DNA from: Nitrospira sp.
Lineage (GTDB): Bacteria; Nitrospirota; Nitrospiria; Nitrospirales; Nitrospiraceae
DNA length: 64,000 nucleotides
Direction of reading: 5' to 3'
NCBI GenBank assembly: GCA_024760545.1
Contig: CP060501.1
Coordinates: 3,674,036-3,738,035 of the forward strand
Positions 36,796-46,140 of the stretch are shown here, piece after piece. Position 1 is the first letter of the stretch; each line of letters opens with the position of its first letter. Below the pieces are notes generated by a model that had not been told where the DNA came from, did not search any database, and was given only the letters and a program-made list of their open reading frames with translations. Made by a program: the position numbers and the translations under genes.

Positions 36796-39111
36796 CTAGA
36801 CGGCCACTCGACTCTCACTGGCAGAATAATCCAGCATATAGCTTGGAAGTGAATTTGACGCGACACCATTGAGGACCACATGGATGGGCTTGGCCGCACG
36901 CAAAGACCTCAGTGCCTGGGTAACCGCTTGCTTAGACGTCAGGTTTGCCCTCACCACAAGGAGGAGGAGATCACTATGACTTTCCAGCACGTTCATCGTC
37001 GCTACCGGTAGAATTGGCGGGGCATTCAGTAAGATATAATCAAATTCTTCCCGCAGTTGTGACAGGACACGATTGAGCTGACCTGCTCGCAATAGTTCGT
37101 TGGAATCTTCTACAGACTCGCCGGCAGGCATAATCCAACAGGGGACATCGGCAAAGGGACTCATGGCCTGTTGCAGGGGAATGTCGCTTCTCAGGCAATC
37201 GACTAGCCCATACTTGATCGGGGTTTCCAGAAAGGCCGTCAGTTCGGGAAAGACGAAGTCACAATCCAGTAGGAGTACTCGTCTCCCAAAGTCTCGCGAA
37301 AGCGTGTAGCCGAGATTAATGACGGTCGTCGTTTTCCCTTCGCCTTTGATGGCGCTTGTCACAGCCGCAACCATCGGTTCCCCCGATGTGTTGAGCAGCT
37401 GTAACCGCGCAGCCGCGACCCGATACTGCTCAGCGGCCATAGAACGCGGGAACATCTTTGTCACAAATCTCTTGTCGATTTCGTGCAAACCCGACCGCTC
37501 AACCAATGGTTGCTTGTTCAGCACAACTTCCGATCGCGAGCTCAGGGGCATACTCAGCGGCCGTTTGGACAGAACGGAGTTGCCCCAATACTGTGGGTCA
37601 GTGACCGGCCGCCACAATGATGAGAAGTCAGGAATAGCTGCCAATAACCTCGGACCGGCAAGAAGCAGTTCCACATCTTCCGGGCCTCGGAACTGCGGAG
37701 TGAGTCGTTCGCGCAATATGGACAGCCCTGCTCCAGAAACACACCCCAAAAGAAGCCCCAATGCCAAGACCTTCAATTTGTTTGGAATGACCGGAGCCTG
37801 AGGGAAACTGGCACGCTCTAGGACGCGAAATTTCCCGTCCTTCTGTCGCTTTTCCATATTCTCTTGAACTCGCGTATGCAGCCGCTTATCAAGAAGCATC
37901 GCGTAATTGGCTTTCATATTGTTGTAGTCGCGTTCGAGGACCAGTAGCTCCTGCTCAACCTGAGGCGATCGCTCCAAACGCTTTTCAAAATCTCTCTTGC
38001 CGGCATGCAACAGCTCGAGACGTCGTTGGAGCAGCGATATCTCGGTTCGTTCCTCACTCTGTAGTCTCAACAGATCCTGAAGGTACGGATCAAGCGGCGT
38101 CTTGTCTGGCCGAACGGCATCCTTACCGTACAACCTGGTCAACTCCTCCTCCACTTGCCGTATTTCTTCCTTGGTCAAGACGATCTCTGGATAGCCGTCC
38201 CAAAACTCTGCTCTCAGCTTGACCAGTTTTTCCCGTAGCTCCCTCAACTGGCGAAACAGCGGATCAGGATCCACTGAGCGTGTTGTTGCCGCGATTCCAG
38301 AACTCTGCTGCCCGGTGGCACGGTACTGTTGCACTGCTTGACTCAGTGCGGAAAGCTTCTCGGAGTGTCGCTGAAGATTCTCGGTGCTGGCAACGATCTC
38401 TCCTTCTGTTCGGTCCAAGGCCCGGATGTTGGCATCTGCCTGCTGGGGGAGGTCGCTGATGTGAGCCTTCTTGAAGGCACTAATATTTTGTTCCTTCTTT
38501 TCCAGTTCTTGTTTCATCCAATGTAGTTCTTCATCAAGAAACTCCCCCGTGCCTTCAACCTCCTTCTCACGTTCCTTGTTATTACTCTCAATGAATTTGT
38601 TTGCAATTCGCTCTGTCACCTGCATGGCGGTTTTGGGATCCTCATGCATGAAGCTGATCACGAATCCTTCAACCATGCTTGGCCCGCTGAAGCCACCGCC
38701 TTGGTCCGTCTTGATCCGTGTGATAACCGTCTTGCCCACCAACCCGTTGAGGGCGGCACGCTCCTCATCCTCGTCGAGTCCTTCTGCATAGAGACTCAGA
38801 TCTTTTGCAATCTCACGAATGAAATCCCTATTGCGGATCTGGCGTTGAATAAGAAAGAACAGCTGGTCAAAATTCTCTGCCACATCCTCCTTCTTGCCAA
38901 CGCTATCGATTACCTTGCGTACCTCTGCAACAATCATCGTGTCCGATTGATAGTACTTTGTCGCAAGCAGGTAGTATGCTAAAGCCAATGTCAGAGAGAG
39001 CGCTATCGAACTGGCTATCACCCATCTGTTGCGCGAAGCGATGAGGAGATATTCGCGGGCAGTGGCCGCTCCCGTTTGTTCACCTAGCACAGTAGCATCA
39101 GTGGTTTGCAT
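36796..39111 (-). CDS. Wzc-like polysaccharide co-polymerase with BY-kinase domain
   Basis: A 771-residue inner-membrane protein joining a Wzz chain-length domain to a cytoplasmic bacterial tyrosine kinase-type ATPase. Spans lie near residues 31-50 and 475-495, with a long periplasmic coiled coil between. In the ATPase, Walker A is SAIKGEGKTTTV near 584-595. Walker A-prime reads LLLDCDFVFP and lacks the usual Arg, and Walker B reads YILLNAPPILP with Asn in place of the normal Asp. The C-terminal tail has only two tyrosines (PSYMLDYS), not a cluster. Kinase activity may be weak or absent. It is the last gene of a minus-strand unit. Confidence 0.88.
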   Translation of the reverse strand: MQTTDATVLGEQTGAATAREYLLIASRNRWVIASSIALSLTLALAYYLLATKYYQSDTMIVAEVRKVIDSVGKKEDVAENFDQLFFLIQRQIRNRDFIREIAKDLSLYAEGLDEDEERAALNGLVGKTVITRIKTDQGGGFSGPSMVEGFVISFMHEDPKTAMQVTERIANKFIESNNKEREKEVEGTGEFLDEELHWMKQELEKKEQNISAFKKAHISDLPQQADANIRALDRTEGEIVASTENLQRHSEKLSALSQAVQQYRATGQQSSGIAATTRSVDPDPLFRQLRELREKLVKLRAEFWDGYPEIVLTKEEIRQVEEELTRLYGKDAVRPDKTPLDPYLQDLLRLQSEERTEISLLQRRLELLHAGKRDFEKRLERSPQVEQELLVLERDYNNMKANYAMLLDKRLHTRVQENMEKRQKDGKFRVLERASFPQAPVIPNKLKVLALGLLLGCVSGAGLSILRERLTPQFRGPEDVELLLAGPRLLAAIPDFSSLWRPVTDPQYWGNSVLSKRPLSMPLSSRSEVVLNKQPLVERSGLHEIDKRFVTKMFPRSMAAEQYRVAAARLQLLNTSGEPMVAAVTSAIKGEGKTTTVINLGYTLSRDFGRRVLLLDCDFVFPELTAFLETPIKYGLVDCLRSDIPLQQAMSPFADVPCWIMPAGESVEDSNELLRAGQLNRVLSQLREEFDYILLNAPPILPVATMNVLESHSDLLLLVVRANLTSKQAVTQALRSLRAAKPIHVVLNGVASNSLPSYMLDYSASESRVAV

Positions 39112-39195
39112 TCCTTTACTCCAAAGAAGCGCCTACCGTACAACGAGCCCAGGTACAGAGAACACGCATCAGCAGTTATTCCATCGATACATACA

Positions 39196-41745
39196 TTATT
39201 TATTTATAGCAGCATCAATATCGGTCGAAACCGTCAAAAACTCCGCACCGGAAGCGCAAGCTTGAAACATCGGAACGATGTCCTTGAGTCGTTCGAGCAC
39301 CGTATTGGTTTCATCTCGATAACTTGCTGCCTCTAGCGCAACTAGCTTTCCACGGAACTCTTCAAAGTCAAGCCGGTTGGTTGTCCGAATCTGCAAGATC
39401 TTATCTAGGGATGAGCCCACTGCCACCTCTCCTTCCCCGACCAATTCCTCGTAAAGCTTTTCTCCTGGACGAAGGCCAACGAATCGAATAGGGATGTCCT
39501 TGCCGGGAATAAATCCTGACAACCTAATGAGGCTCCGGGCGATATCCAGGACTTTGATTTGCTCCCCCATGTCAAGGATATAGATGTGACCTTGTTCGCC
39601 GATTGTCGCCGCCTGAAGAACCAACTGAACGGCTTCGGGAATAAGCATAAAGTATCGACGAATCTCCGGGTGCGTAACCGTCACTGGCCCTCCAGACCGG
39701 ATTTGTTCCTGGAAGCGCAGCAACACACTCCCACTACTCCCAAGAACATTGCCAAACCGCACAAGAAGGAAACGTGTCCGACTCGTTCTCGCAATGTCTT
39801 GAATAATGAGTTCCGCCACTCGTTTGGTAGCTCCCATCACACTCGACGGGTTGACTGCCTTGTCAGTGGAGATATGGACGAATTGCTCAACTCCATAGAG
39901 ACTCGCGGCTTCTGCAGTGACACGCGTGCCGACGCAGTTATTTTTTACAGCCTCAAGTGGATTCATTTCGACGAGAGGAACGTGTTTATGTGCAGCCGCA
40001 TGGAACAGAATCTGGGGTTTGTATTGTTCCAATACCGTGCAGAGTCGATGCGCATCAGTAACGTCCCCAATCAGAGGGAGGATGGGAAAGGCGAGATTCC
40101 GATCATCTAACTCTTTATGAATATTGTACAGACTGTTCTCATGGCGCTCATAAAGCAGTAACATCTTGGGCTCGAATAGCGTGATTTGGCGAGCCAATTC
40201 CGAACCGATCGATCCGCCCGCACCGGTGATTAAGACGCACTTGCCTCTGACCATCTGCTTCGTTGCTTGATTGTCCAAATCTATAGGCGCGCGGGACAGA
40301 AGGTCTGGGACAGAAATATTGCGCATCTGGCTGACGGCACTTTGGTCCGTGAGAAGCTCCTCTTTGCCGGGCAGTGTTTTAATGGAGACATCATATGGCT
40401 CCAACTTGATAACGAGGTCTCGAAGGAACTCAGGTGTCGCCTCGGGGATAGCAACCACGACCACTTCGGGCTTGAGTTCTTCTACGAGTTTCGGAATGTC
40501 TCTCACGCAACCCAATACTCGGACTCCGTGGATACGCTGATTGAGAAGCCCGATATGGTCATCAACGATTCCGATCGGCTGACAGTTAAACACCGTCCGA
40601 GTTTTCATTTCCCGTACGACCCGTTCCCCTGAATCGCCTGCCCCAACGACCAGAACTTTCCGCTTCTTCTGAAAAATTGCTTTATCTCGGAGGATCCTCG
40701 ATGGCAATCTCACCCCGGCAAGAAATCCGACGAGTAGAATGGCGTCGATAGCGAATATAGAGCGAGGATAACTGTGTATCTCCATTATCCAATGAACCCA
40801 ACCATAAAAAACAACTGTACTTGTTAGGACCCCACCGAGGATATACTGAAGATCCCAAATACTCGTATACCTCCACAGCCCCTCGTTGAGGCCAAACAAG
40901 GCGAACGCTACCCCTCTAATGGCAATCAGCCCAATCACGGTTTGCTCGAAGAGATCAACCTCACTTGCAGGAATGCCTCCATCGTATCTCAACACAAATG
41001 CTAAATAGTTGGCCAAAACTATCAAGGCCACATCAAGCACGACAATAATTGGCCTGCGCCACCTTGTTACAAATGTCGACAGAGTAGTCCAGGGAGACGC
41101 CGAAGGAAATTCTACAGCAGCTTTTAGTTCCGGAAGCGTGAAGACTACGATCGGCAACCTAACAATGTGCAGGAGAGTTTGCATGATTATGGCGAAATCG
41201 AGTCGCAGAGACATGTGGCGAATATACAGCTTGGCCAATCGAAGTTTTTCGGGAAGGACTTTCAGCTGATATTCTTCTTCAGGGTTGGAGGAGTATGCGA
41301 GAAGGGCTGCTTCATCAATGTACCTCAAAGAGGCTAAGTCGGTAATCCCGGGACGAACGGCGAGCACCTCGGAATATTCAGCACGTAAGCGCTCAACATA
41401 ACGTGGAACTTCTGGCCTTGGGCCAACAAAGCTCATATCGCCTGCGAGGACATTCAGCAGCTGAGGGAGCTCATCGAGCTTGTACTTCCGCAAAATTCGA
41501 CCAACTCTCGTTATGCGAGTATCTTGTCCGACGGTAAGGGGCAGGCAGTCGCGAGGAGGATCGACAGCCATGGTTCGGAATTTTTGTATCGCAAACGGAC
41601 GAAATCCTTGTCCCACACGAACCTGGCGGAAGATGACGGGTCCTCGTGAATCAATCTTGATCAAAATCGAAATGATCGCTAGAAGCGGCGACGTGATAAC
41701 CAGTCCGAGAGCGGCCAAGCAGACATCAAACGCGCGTTTCATCAC
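39196..41745 (-). CDS. Phosphoglycosyltransferase fused to membrane UDP-sugar 4,6-dehydratase
   Basis: An 849-residue fusion. Residues 1-205 are a monotopic phosphoglycosyl transferase (PglC/WcaJ type): a re-entrant membrane helix, KIDSRGPVIFRQVRVGQG, FAIQKFRTM, the catalytic pair Asp91-Glu92 in LDELPQLLNVL, and GDMSFVGPRPEVP. It attaches a sugar-1-phosphate to undecaprenyl phosphate. A four-span membrane region (about 235-350) and a Rossmann-like domain follow, then a PglF/FlaA1/WbpM dehydratase with ITGAGGSIGSELARQ near 503 and STDKAVNPSSVMGATKR, showing the Met-for-Tyr catalytic triad of large membrane dehydratases. It overlaps the aminotransferase by four bases. Confidence 0.92.
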   Translation of the reverse strand: MMKRAFDVCLAALGLVITSPLLAIISILIKIDSRGPVIFRQVRVGQGFRPFAIQKFRTMAVDPPRDCLPLTVGQDTRITRVGRILRKYKLDELPQLLNVLAGDMSFVGPRPEVPRYVERLRAEYSEVLAVRPGITDLASLRYIDEAALLAYSSNPEEEYQLKVLPEKLRLAKLYIRHMSLRLDFAIIMQTLLHIVRLPIVVFTLPELKAAVEFPSASPWTTLSTFVTRWRRPIIVVLDVALIVLANYLAFVLRYDGGIPASEVDLFEQTVIGLIAIRGVAFALFGLNEGLWRYTSIWDLQYILGGVLTSTVVFYGWVHWIMEIHSYPRSIFAIDAILLVGFLAGVRLPSRILRDKAIFQKKRKVLVVGAGDSGERVVREMKTRTVFNCQPIGIVDDHIGLLNQRIHGVRVLGCVRDIPKLVEELKPEVVVVAIPEATPEFLRDLVIKLEPYDVSIKTLPGKEELLTDQSAVSQMRNISVPDLLSRAPIDLDNQATKQMVRGKCVLITGAGGSIGSELARQITLFEPKMLLLYERHENSLYNIHKELDDRNLAFPILPLIGDVTDAHRLCTVLEQYKPQILFHAAAHKHVPLVEMNPLEAVKNNCVGTRVTAEAASLYGVEQFVHISTDKAVNPSSVMGATKRVAELIIQDIARTSRTRFLLVRFGNVLGSSGSVLLRFQEQIRSGGPVTVTHPEIRRYFMLIPEAVQLVLQAATIGEQGHIYILDMGEQIKVLDIARSLIRLSGFIPGKDIPIRFVGLRPGEKLYEELVGEGEVAVGSSLDKILQIRTTNRLDFEEFRGKLVALEAASYRDETNTVLERLKDIVPMFQACASGAEFLTVSTDIDAAINK

Positions 41746-42899
41746 CGTCTGTTCCTCTCGACAAGATCACGAACGGTGTCGATGACGCGATTGATCTCGT
41801 CTTCTGTCATCTTTGAATATAACGGCAATGAAACGATTCGTTGGAACACCATACTTGAAACGGGAAAATCTTCCGGTCGGTAGCCTCCCATATCTCGGTG
41901 ATAGGGATGCAGATGCAGGGGAATGAAGTGCACACTGCACCCCACCCCGGCTTGCTGCAATTGACGGATAAATTCATCGCGATTGATTCGTAAACGATCT
42001 AAGTCCAGTTGAATCACATAGAGATGCCACGCATGTTGTACATGAGAAGCTGTCTCAGGACAAATAATTTCGGGGACATCCTGAAAACCGTCCCGATACA
42101 GGGCTGCGTACCGTTCGCGTCCCTTCCAAAACCGCTCACACTTCTTCAACTGGGCCAACCCGAGCGCTGCAGCGATATCGGTTAAATTGTACTTAAAACC
42201 CGGAGAAAGTATCTCGTAATACCAAGAGCCTTGAGCAGAGTAGCGATTCCAGGCATCTCGACTGAGACCATGCAAGCTCATCATTCGCATGCGGGCAGCC
42301 CACTCAGCATTATTGGTAGTAATCATTCCTCCTTCGCCAGTGGTGATGTTTTTCGTTGCGTAGAACGAAAAACAAGTGGCGTCAGAGATACCGCCGATCA
42401 TCTTGCCGTGATATCGCGCCGGCAAGGCGTGCGCCGCATCTTCAATTACATGTAGGTTATGTGCCCGTGCTATCGTGTGAATTGGTTTGAGGTCGCACGG
42501 ATGCCCAGCAAAATGGACGGGGATAATCGCTCTCGTCTTATTCGTGATGGCCGATTCGATGCGATCCGTATCCAGATTCAGCGTATCTTGCATGCAATCG
42601 ATCAGAACCGGTCGTGCATTGAAGTAGGTGACTACCTCGGCCGTTGCGGCAAAGGTCATGGTCGGAACCAATACCTCATCTCCTTCACTGACGCCGGCTG
42701 CTTCAAGGGCGAGATGAAGTGCGGCCGTGCAGGAATTAACTGCGATTGCGTGTTCAGCTCCAACCATCGCGGCGAATTCTCGCTCAAATTCTCTAACCTT
42801 TGGGCCGGTCGTCAGCCATCCTGACCGGAGGACATCCACAACTTCAGATACCTCCTCTTCACCCACGTCAGACCTATGAAACGGCAAAAAGTCTTTCAT
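41742..42899 (-). CDS. DegT/DnrJ/EryC1/StrS aminotransferase, PglE-like
   Basis: A 385-residue PLP-dependent aminotransferase. It starts FLPFHRSDVGEEEVSEVVDVLRSGWLTTGP, typical of enzymes acting on 4-keto-6-deoxy UDP-sugars. The PLP lysine is in SFYATKNITTGEGGM near residue 183; other marks are VNSCTAALHLALEAAG, PVHFAGHPCDL, VIEDAAHAL and LSPGFKYNLTDIAAALG. Its stop overlaps the start of the dehydratase fusion, so it probably takes that enzyme's product to a 4-amino sugar, which the fused phosphoglycosyltransferase could then use. AGGAGAT lies before the ATG. Confidence 0.92.
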   Translation of the reverse strand: MKDFLPFHRSDVGEEEVSEVVDVLRSGWLTTGPKVREFEREFAAMVGAEHAIAVNSCTAALHLALEAAGVSEGDEVLVPTMTFAATAEVVTYFNARPVLIDCMQDTLNLDTDRIESAITNKTRAIIPVHFAGHPCDLKPIHTIARAHNLHVIEDAAHALPARYHGKMIGGISDATCFSFYATKNITTGEGGMITTNNAEWAARMRMMSLHGLSRDAWNRYSAQGSWYYEILSPGFKYNLTDIAAALGLAQLKKCERFWKGRERYAALYRDGFQDVPEIICPETASHVQHAWHLYVIQLDLDRLRINRDEFIRQLQQAGVGCSVHFIPLHLHPYHRDMGGYRPEDFPVSSMVFQRIVSLPLYSKMTEDEINRVIDTVRDLVERNRR

Positions 42900-43139
42900 C
42901 CACAGATCTCCTTTAGGTGTTGGGGAACTTGCTCACGAGTTCTACACTTTCCCACAACTGCTGGAAATCACAACCCACCTTTGGAGGGGGCTACGATAGA
43001 GCTGTCTTATGAAAATGCAGATCAAAGTAGGAAGCAATTTTATAACAATGGAACGACCTAAGGCTATCGGAAGGCGTAGAATTAAAATTTTATAATTCTG
43101 CGGGGTTCTACCTGGCGCTGCTCAGAAACGGGAACGCTG

Positions 43140-43440
43140 TAAGCTGGAAACTCGGTGCTTTTGTAGACTCCCCCGTCAAGGACACTTCTAAGAGACAATT
43201 TCTGGCTTCACATTGAGCCCGAGACATGGCAGGGGGGAGGCCTACCAACGCGTCATGAGGCCGCGCCTCGTTGCCACTCTGTAACCACTCTGCACTGATC
43301 TCTTGGACCTGATCCAGCGACTCGAACACATATGGCATTGAGCACTTCCATGCGAAACGTACGGTTGAATCGTTCATCGAATGCATTCTGATCCGGCTTC
43401 CTCGGCTTGATGTACTGCGGCTCAACCCCGTCCCTTTTTG
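43140..43440 (-). pseudogene. Decayed IS3-family transposase OrfB C-terminus (second relic)
   Basis: On the minus strand, 43429-43334 encodes GVEPQYIKPRKPDQNAF followed by ERFNRTFRMEVLNA. After a frameshift at about 43333, another frame continues YVFESLDQVQEISAEWLQ, then ARPHDALVGLPPA and ARNCLLEVS. Together these form the last 80 or so residues of an IS3-type integrase (final Glu of the DDE triad in the ERFN segment replaced in context by DERFN). The N-terminal two thirds are absent. It belongs to a different IS3 subgroup from the relic at 36090-36663. Confidence 0.8.
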
Positions 43441-43749
43441 CTGGTCCGGACTTGTGAGAGGTAGTCAGGTTTATACAGGAACCTACGCCAAAATAGACTC
43501 CAGCAATATCAATAATATCCTGGCATCGATCCCATTGAAAATTCAATTTATTCATTCTACATTAAGCAATTGCATCATAAAGTATCAACTATCACTTTAT
43601 GTGTACAATTATGAGAGCAAAACGCTTCTCCTTCCCAACTGAGGCCATCTCCCTCGGAACACCACCCAGAGATTCGCTTTCCCTCAAAACCAATAGAATC
43701 CTCTTCATTTAGCCCTCAAGATCGGCAAGATCTTTGTCTCCCTTTGCAA

Positions 43750-43765
43750 GGGCATTCAACTTGCT
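43750..43765 (+). promoter_or_regulatory. Possible sigma-54 (-24/-12) promoter for the BACON-domain gene
   Basis: The sequence GGGCATTCAACTTGCT has GG and GC separated by ten bases, a -12 block TTGCT that matches consensus fully, and a -24 block GGCA. The start codon at 43834 would lie about 58 bases from the transcript start. Confidence 0.4.
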
Positions 43766-43833
43766 CAACTCTGGGCCTAGCCTTGTGTCTTACATTAACG
43801 ACAGGTCGCAGTCTATTTGGAGGATTCCCGACA

Positions 43834-46140
43834 ATGCGCCAGAATATTCAGCGATTGTTATTCCTCGTCGCCGGCCTCGGCGCGTTCCAGGTGATTTTTG
43901 AGTCCGCGATTTTATCAATACAACCAGTCTTAGCGGCGGATGATGGACGTACGATCATGGTCCAGCAGGGCACTACTCAGGGGAGATTTAGTGATTCTCG
44001 CCCAATCGACGGTAGAGCGATATCGGGAGTGTCCGCGCCTACGAGTACAGCACCCACCCCTCACAGTCTCCTCAAAAAACCCGTACCTCAACCGCAGGCG
44101 GAGATAAGCCGTGCTACACCACCGGCCCCTTTAACGACTCCTGTCGGGGTTTCACAGTCCGTATCTCAGAACTCGCAGGCGACTGTCACGTCTCCACTCA
44201 GTTCAAGTCCAAGCGTGACTGCTGCCAAGGATACCTCAGCACCCGTAGGATCATCTGTATCTGCTCCGGCCACCTCTAGTGCGAATGCGATGGCGGCACC
44301 ATCGCCTAATCCCCTTCTCAAGCAGTCTCCAGCCCCTATGCGGCGGCTGATGTCTACGATGCCGGAATTGACGCAACTTGCCCCTCCGCCCACACCTATT
44401 CCGCCTCCACCGACACCCGGTCCTTCCATGGCAATAAGCTCCACGAGCTTTTCTTTCAATGCACAGCAAGGCCAAGGCAATCCGCCAGCTCAAATCGTCA
44501 CCGTTACCAACAGCGGCGGTGGAACATTAAACTGGAGTGCCACCGCTAATATGGGATGGTTAACTTTGAGTCCAGCTTCTGGCATGGGCAATGGTATGGT
44601 CACATTGACCGTTACCACCGGCGCCCTGACAGCGGGGACCCACACGGCAGCAATCACGCTGAGTGCCTCGGGGGCACCCAGCGTGTCGATCCCAGTGACC
44701 TTTACCGTGACTCCGGCGCCCGTGCCGCCGGCGATCGGGACCGGCCCCAACAGCCTGTCGTTTACCGCGCAGCAAGGGAGCGGGAATCCCGCAGCCCAAA
44801 CCCTGAGCATCAGCAACACGGGCGGGGGCACCCTGACGTGGAGTGCGAGCGACAATGCGGCCTGGTTGGTCCTGTCGCCGGCCTCCGGCACCGGCCCGGG
44901 GGCGCTGACCGTGAGTGCGGCTACTGGGTCGCTGACAGCGGGGACCCACACGGCGGCGATCACCCTGAGTGCCTCGGGGGCACCCAGCGTGTCGATCCCA
45001 GTGACCTTTACCGTGACTCCGGCGCCCGTGCCGCCGGCGATCGGGACCGGCCCCAACAGCCTGTCGTTTACCGCGCAGCAAGGGAGCGGGAATCCCGCGG
45101 CCCAAACCCTGAGCATCAGCAACACGGGGGGAGGCACCCTGACGTGGAGTGCGAGCGACAATGCGGCCTGGTTGGTCCTGTCGCCGGCCTCCGGCACCGG
45201 CCCGGGGGCGCTGACCGTGAGTGCGGCTACTGGGTCGCTGACAGCGGGGACCCACACGGCGGCGATCACCCTGAGTGCCTCGGGGGCACCCAGCGTGTCG
45301 ATCCCAGTGACCTTTACCGTGACTCCGGCACCGACCTCGATCACACTAAACCCTTCGTCACTGACCTATACAGGCGTGTCGGGCGGCTCTAATCCATCCA
45401 GCCAGTCTGTGGCCATCACCTCGAACGGGAGTTGGACGGCCAGCGACAATGCGGCCTGGCTCACGCTAAGTCCGACCTCGGGTTCGGGCGATGGAAACAT
45501 CTCGGCGGGCGTTAATTTAGGGAACGTTCCGGTCGGAACAAATACCGGCACTATCACTGTGACCAGTGGAGGCACCACAAAAACTATTAGTGTGTCCTTA
45601 ACGGTTTCTGCCGCTTCATTGACGGTATCGTCCAATAACCTCGCCTTTACGGCAACTCAGGGAGCCGCAAACCCTGCGGCCCAGACGATCACCCTGGGTT
45701 CAAACGGAACGTGGACTGCGAGTGACGATGCCGCCTGGCTGTCGATCAGTCCGACCTCTGGATCGAAGAGTGGAAGCATTACGGCAAACGTAAACACGGC
45801 AAGCGCCACTCAGGGAAACAATTCAACCACAATTAGGCTGACCAGCGGGGGGATAACCAAAAACGTGATCGTCACTTTGACTCTGAATGCTCCATCGAGT
45901 TCTTCCGCAACTCTGACGTGGAGCGCAAATAGCGAAAAAGATTTGGCCGGATACAAAGTGTACCGAGCAACATCTTCAGGAGCCTATGGAGCTCCCATTG
46001 CCACGCTCAGAGCAGGTGTGACCACTTACCAAGCAATAGGTTTGCAATTCGGGACAACATACTTTTTTGTCGTGACGGCCTATGACGTTGCGGGAAATGA
46101 AAGCGCTTATTCGAACGAGGTCAGCAAAAGTATTTTTTGA
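43834..46140 (+). CDS. Secreted protein with five BACON-like domains and a C-terminal FN3 domain
   Basis: A 768-residue exported protein. The ATG at 43834 has GGAGG ten bases upstream and gives a signal peptide (MRQNIQRLLFLVAG...PVLA), so the longer frame from 43744 was not used. A Pro/Ser/Thr-rich linker to about residue 200 is followed by five domains of about 90-100 residues, each with a core like LSFTAQQGSGNPAAQ, GGGTLTWSASDNAAWL and an AWL-x-LSP-x-SG turn, as in BACON domains that often bind carbohydrate or mucin. Domains 2 and 3 are nearly identical. The last 85 residues form an FN3 domain (LAGYKVYRA; TTYFFVVTAYDVAGNESAYSN). It may be a surface adhesin or matrix protein. Confidence 0.82.
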   Translation: MRQNIQRLLFLVAGLGAFQVIFESAILSIQPVLAADDGRTIMVQQGTTQGRFSDSRPIDGRAISGVSAPTSTAPTPHSLLKKPVPQPQAEISRATPPAPLTTPVGVSQSVSQNSQATVTSPLSSSPSVTAAKDTSAPVGSSVSAPATSSANAMAAPSPNPLLKQSPAPMRRLMSTMPELTQLAPPPTPIPPPPTPGPSMAISSTSFSFNAQQGQGNPPAQIVTVTNSGGGTLNWSATANMGWLTLSPASGMGNGMVTLTVTTGALTAGTHTAAITLSASGAPSVSIPVTFTVTPAPVPPAIGTGPNSLSFTAQQGSGNPAAQTLSISNTGGGTLTWSASDNAAWLVLSPASGTGPGALTVSAATGSLTAGTHTAAITLSASGAPSVSIPVTFTVTPAPVPPAIGTGPNSLSFTAQQGSGNPAAQTLSISNTGGGTLTWSASDNAAWLVLSPASGTGPGALTVSAATGSLTAGTHTAAITLSASGAPSVSIPVTFTVTPAPTSITLNPSSLTYTGVSGGSNPSSQSVAITSNGSWTASDNAAWLTLSPTSGSGDGNISAGVNLGNVPVGTNTGTITVTSGGTTKTISVSLTVSAASLTVSSNNLAFTATQGAANPAAQTITLGSNGTWTASDDAAWLSISPTSGSKSGSITANVNTASATQGNNSTTIRLTSGGITKNVIVTLTLNAPSSSSATLTWSANSEKDLAGYKVYRATSSGAYGAPIATLRAGVTTYQAIGLQFGTTYFFVVTAYDVAGNESAYSNEVSKSIF
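44630..45322 (+). repeat. 306-bp in-frame tandem repeats in the BACON gene
   Basis: A unit of 306 bases (102 codons) recurs with only a few base differences; the marker CTCCGGC starts at 44711, 45017 and 45323. The tail of the unit also appears at 44630-44710 at the end of the first, otherwise diverged domain. This indicates recent unequal exchange within the gene. Confidence 0.9.

Larger units (their letters stand above)
42900..43833. other. Intergenic region with IS3 relic and divergent promoters
   Basis: The segment 42900-43100 should hold the minus-strand operon promoter; no clear hexamers or -24/-12 pair are visible there. An imperfect A+T-rich palindrome (AGAATT...AATTCT) lies at about 43077-43098, just outside the transposase relic. 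From 43450 to 43740 the sequence is A+T rich with no supported gene. Confidence 0.4.

Noticed and set aside
36090-43440. Composite transposon formed by the two IS3 relics
   Set aside because: The two transposase remnants belong to different subgroups and no matching terminal repeats were seen, so they are not copies of one element.
44490-45344. 284-codon minus-strand frame with three repeated segments
   Set aside because: It is antisense to the BACON repeats; its internal repetition is a mirror of the 306-bp unit.
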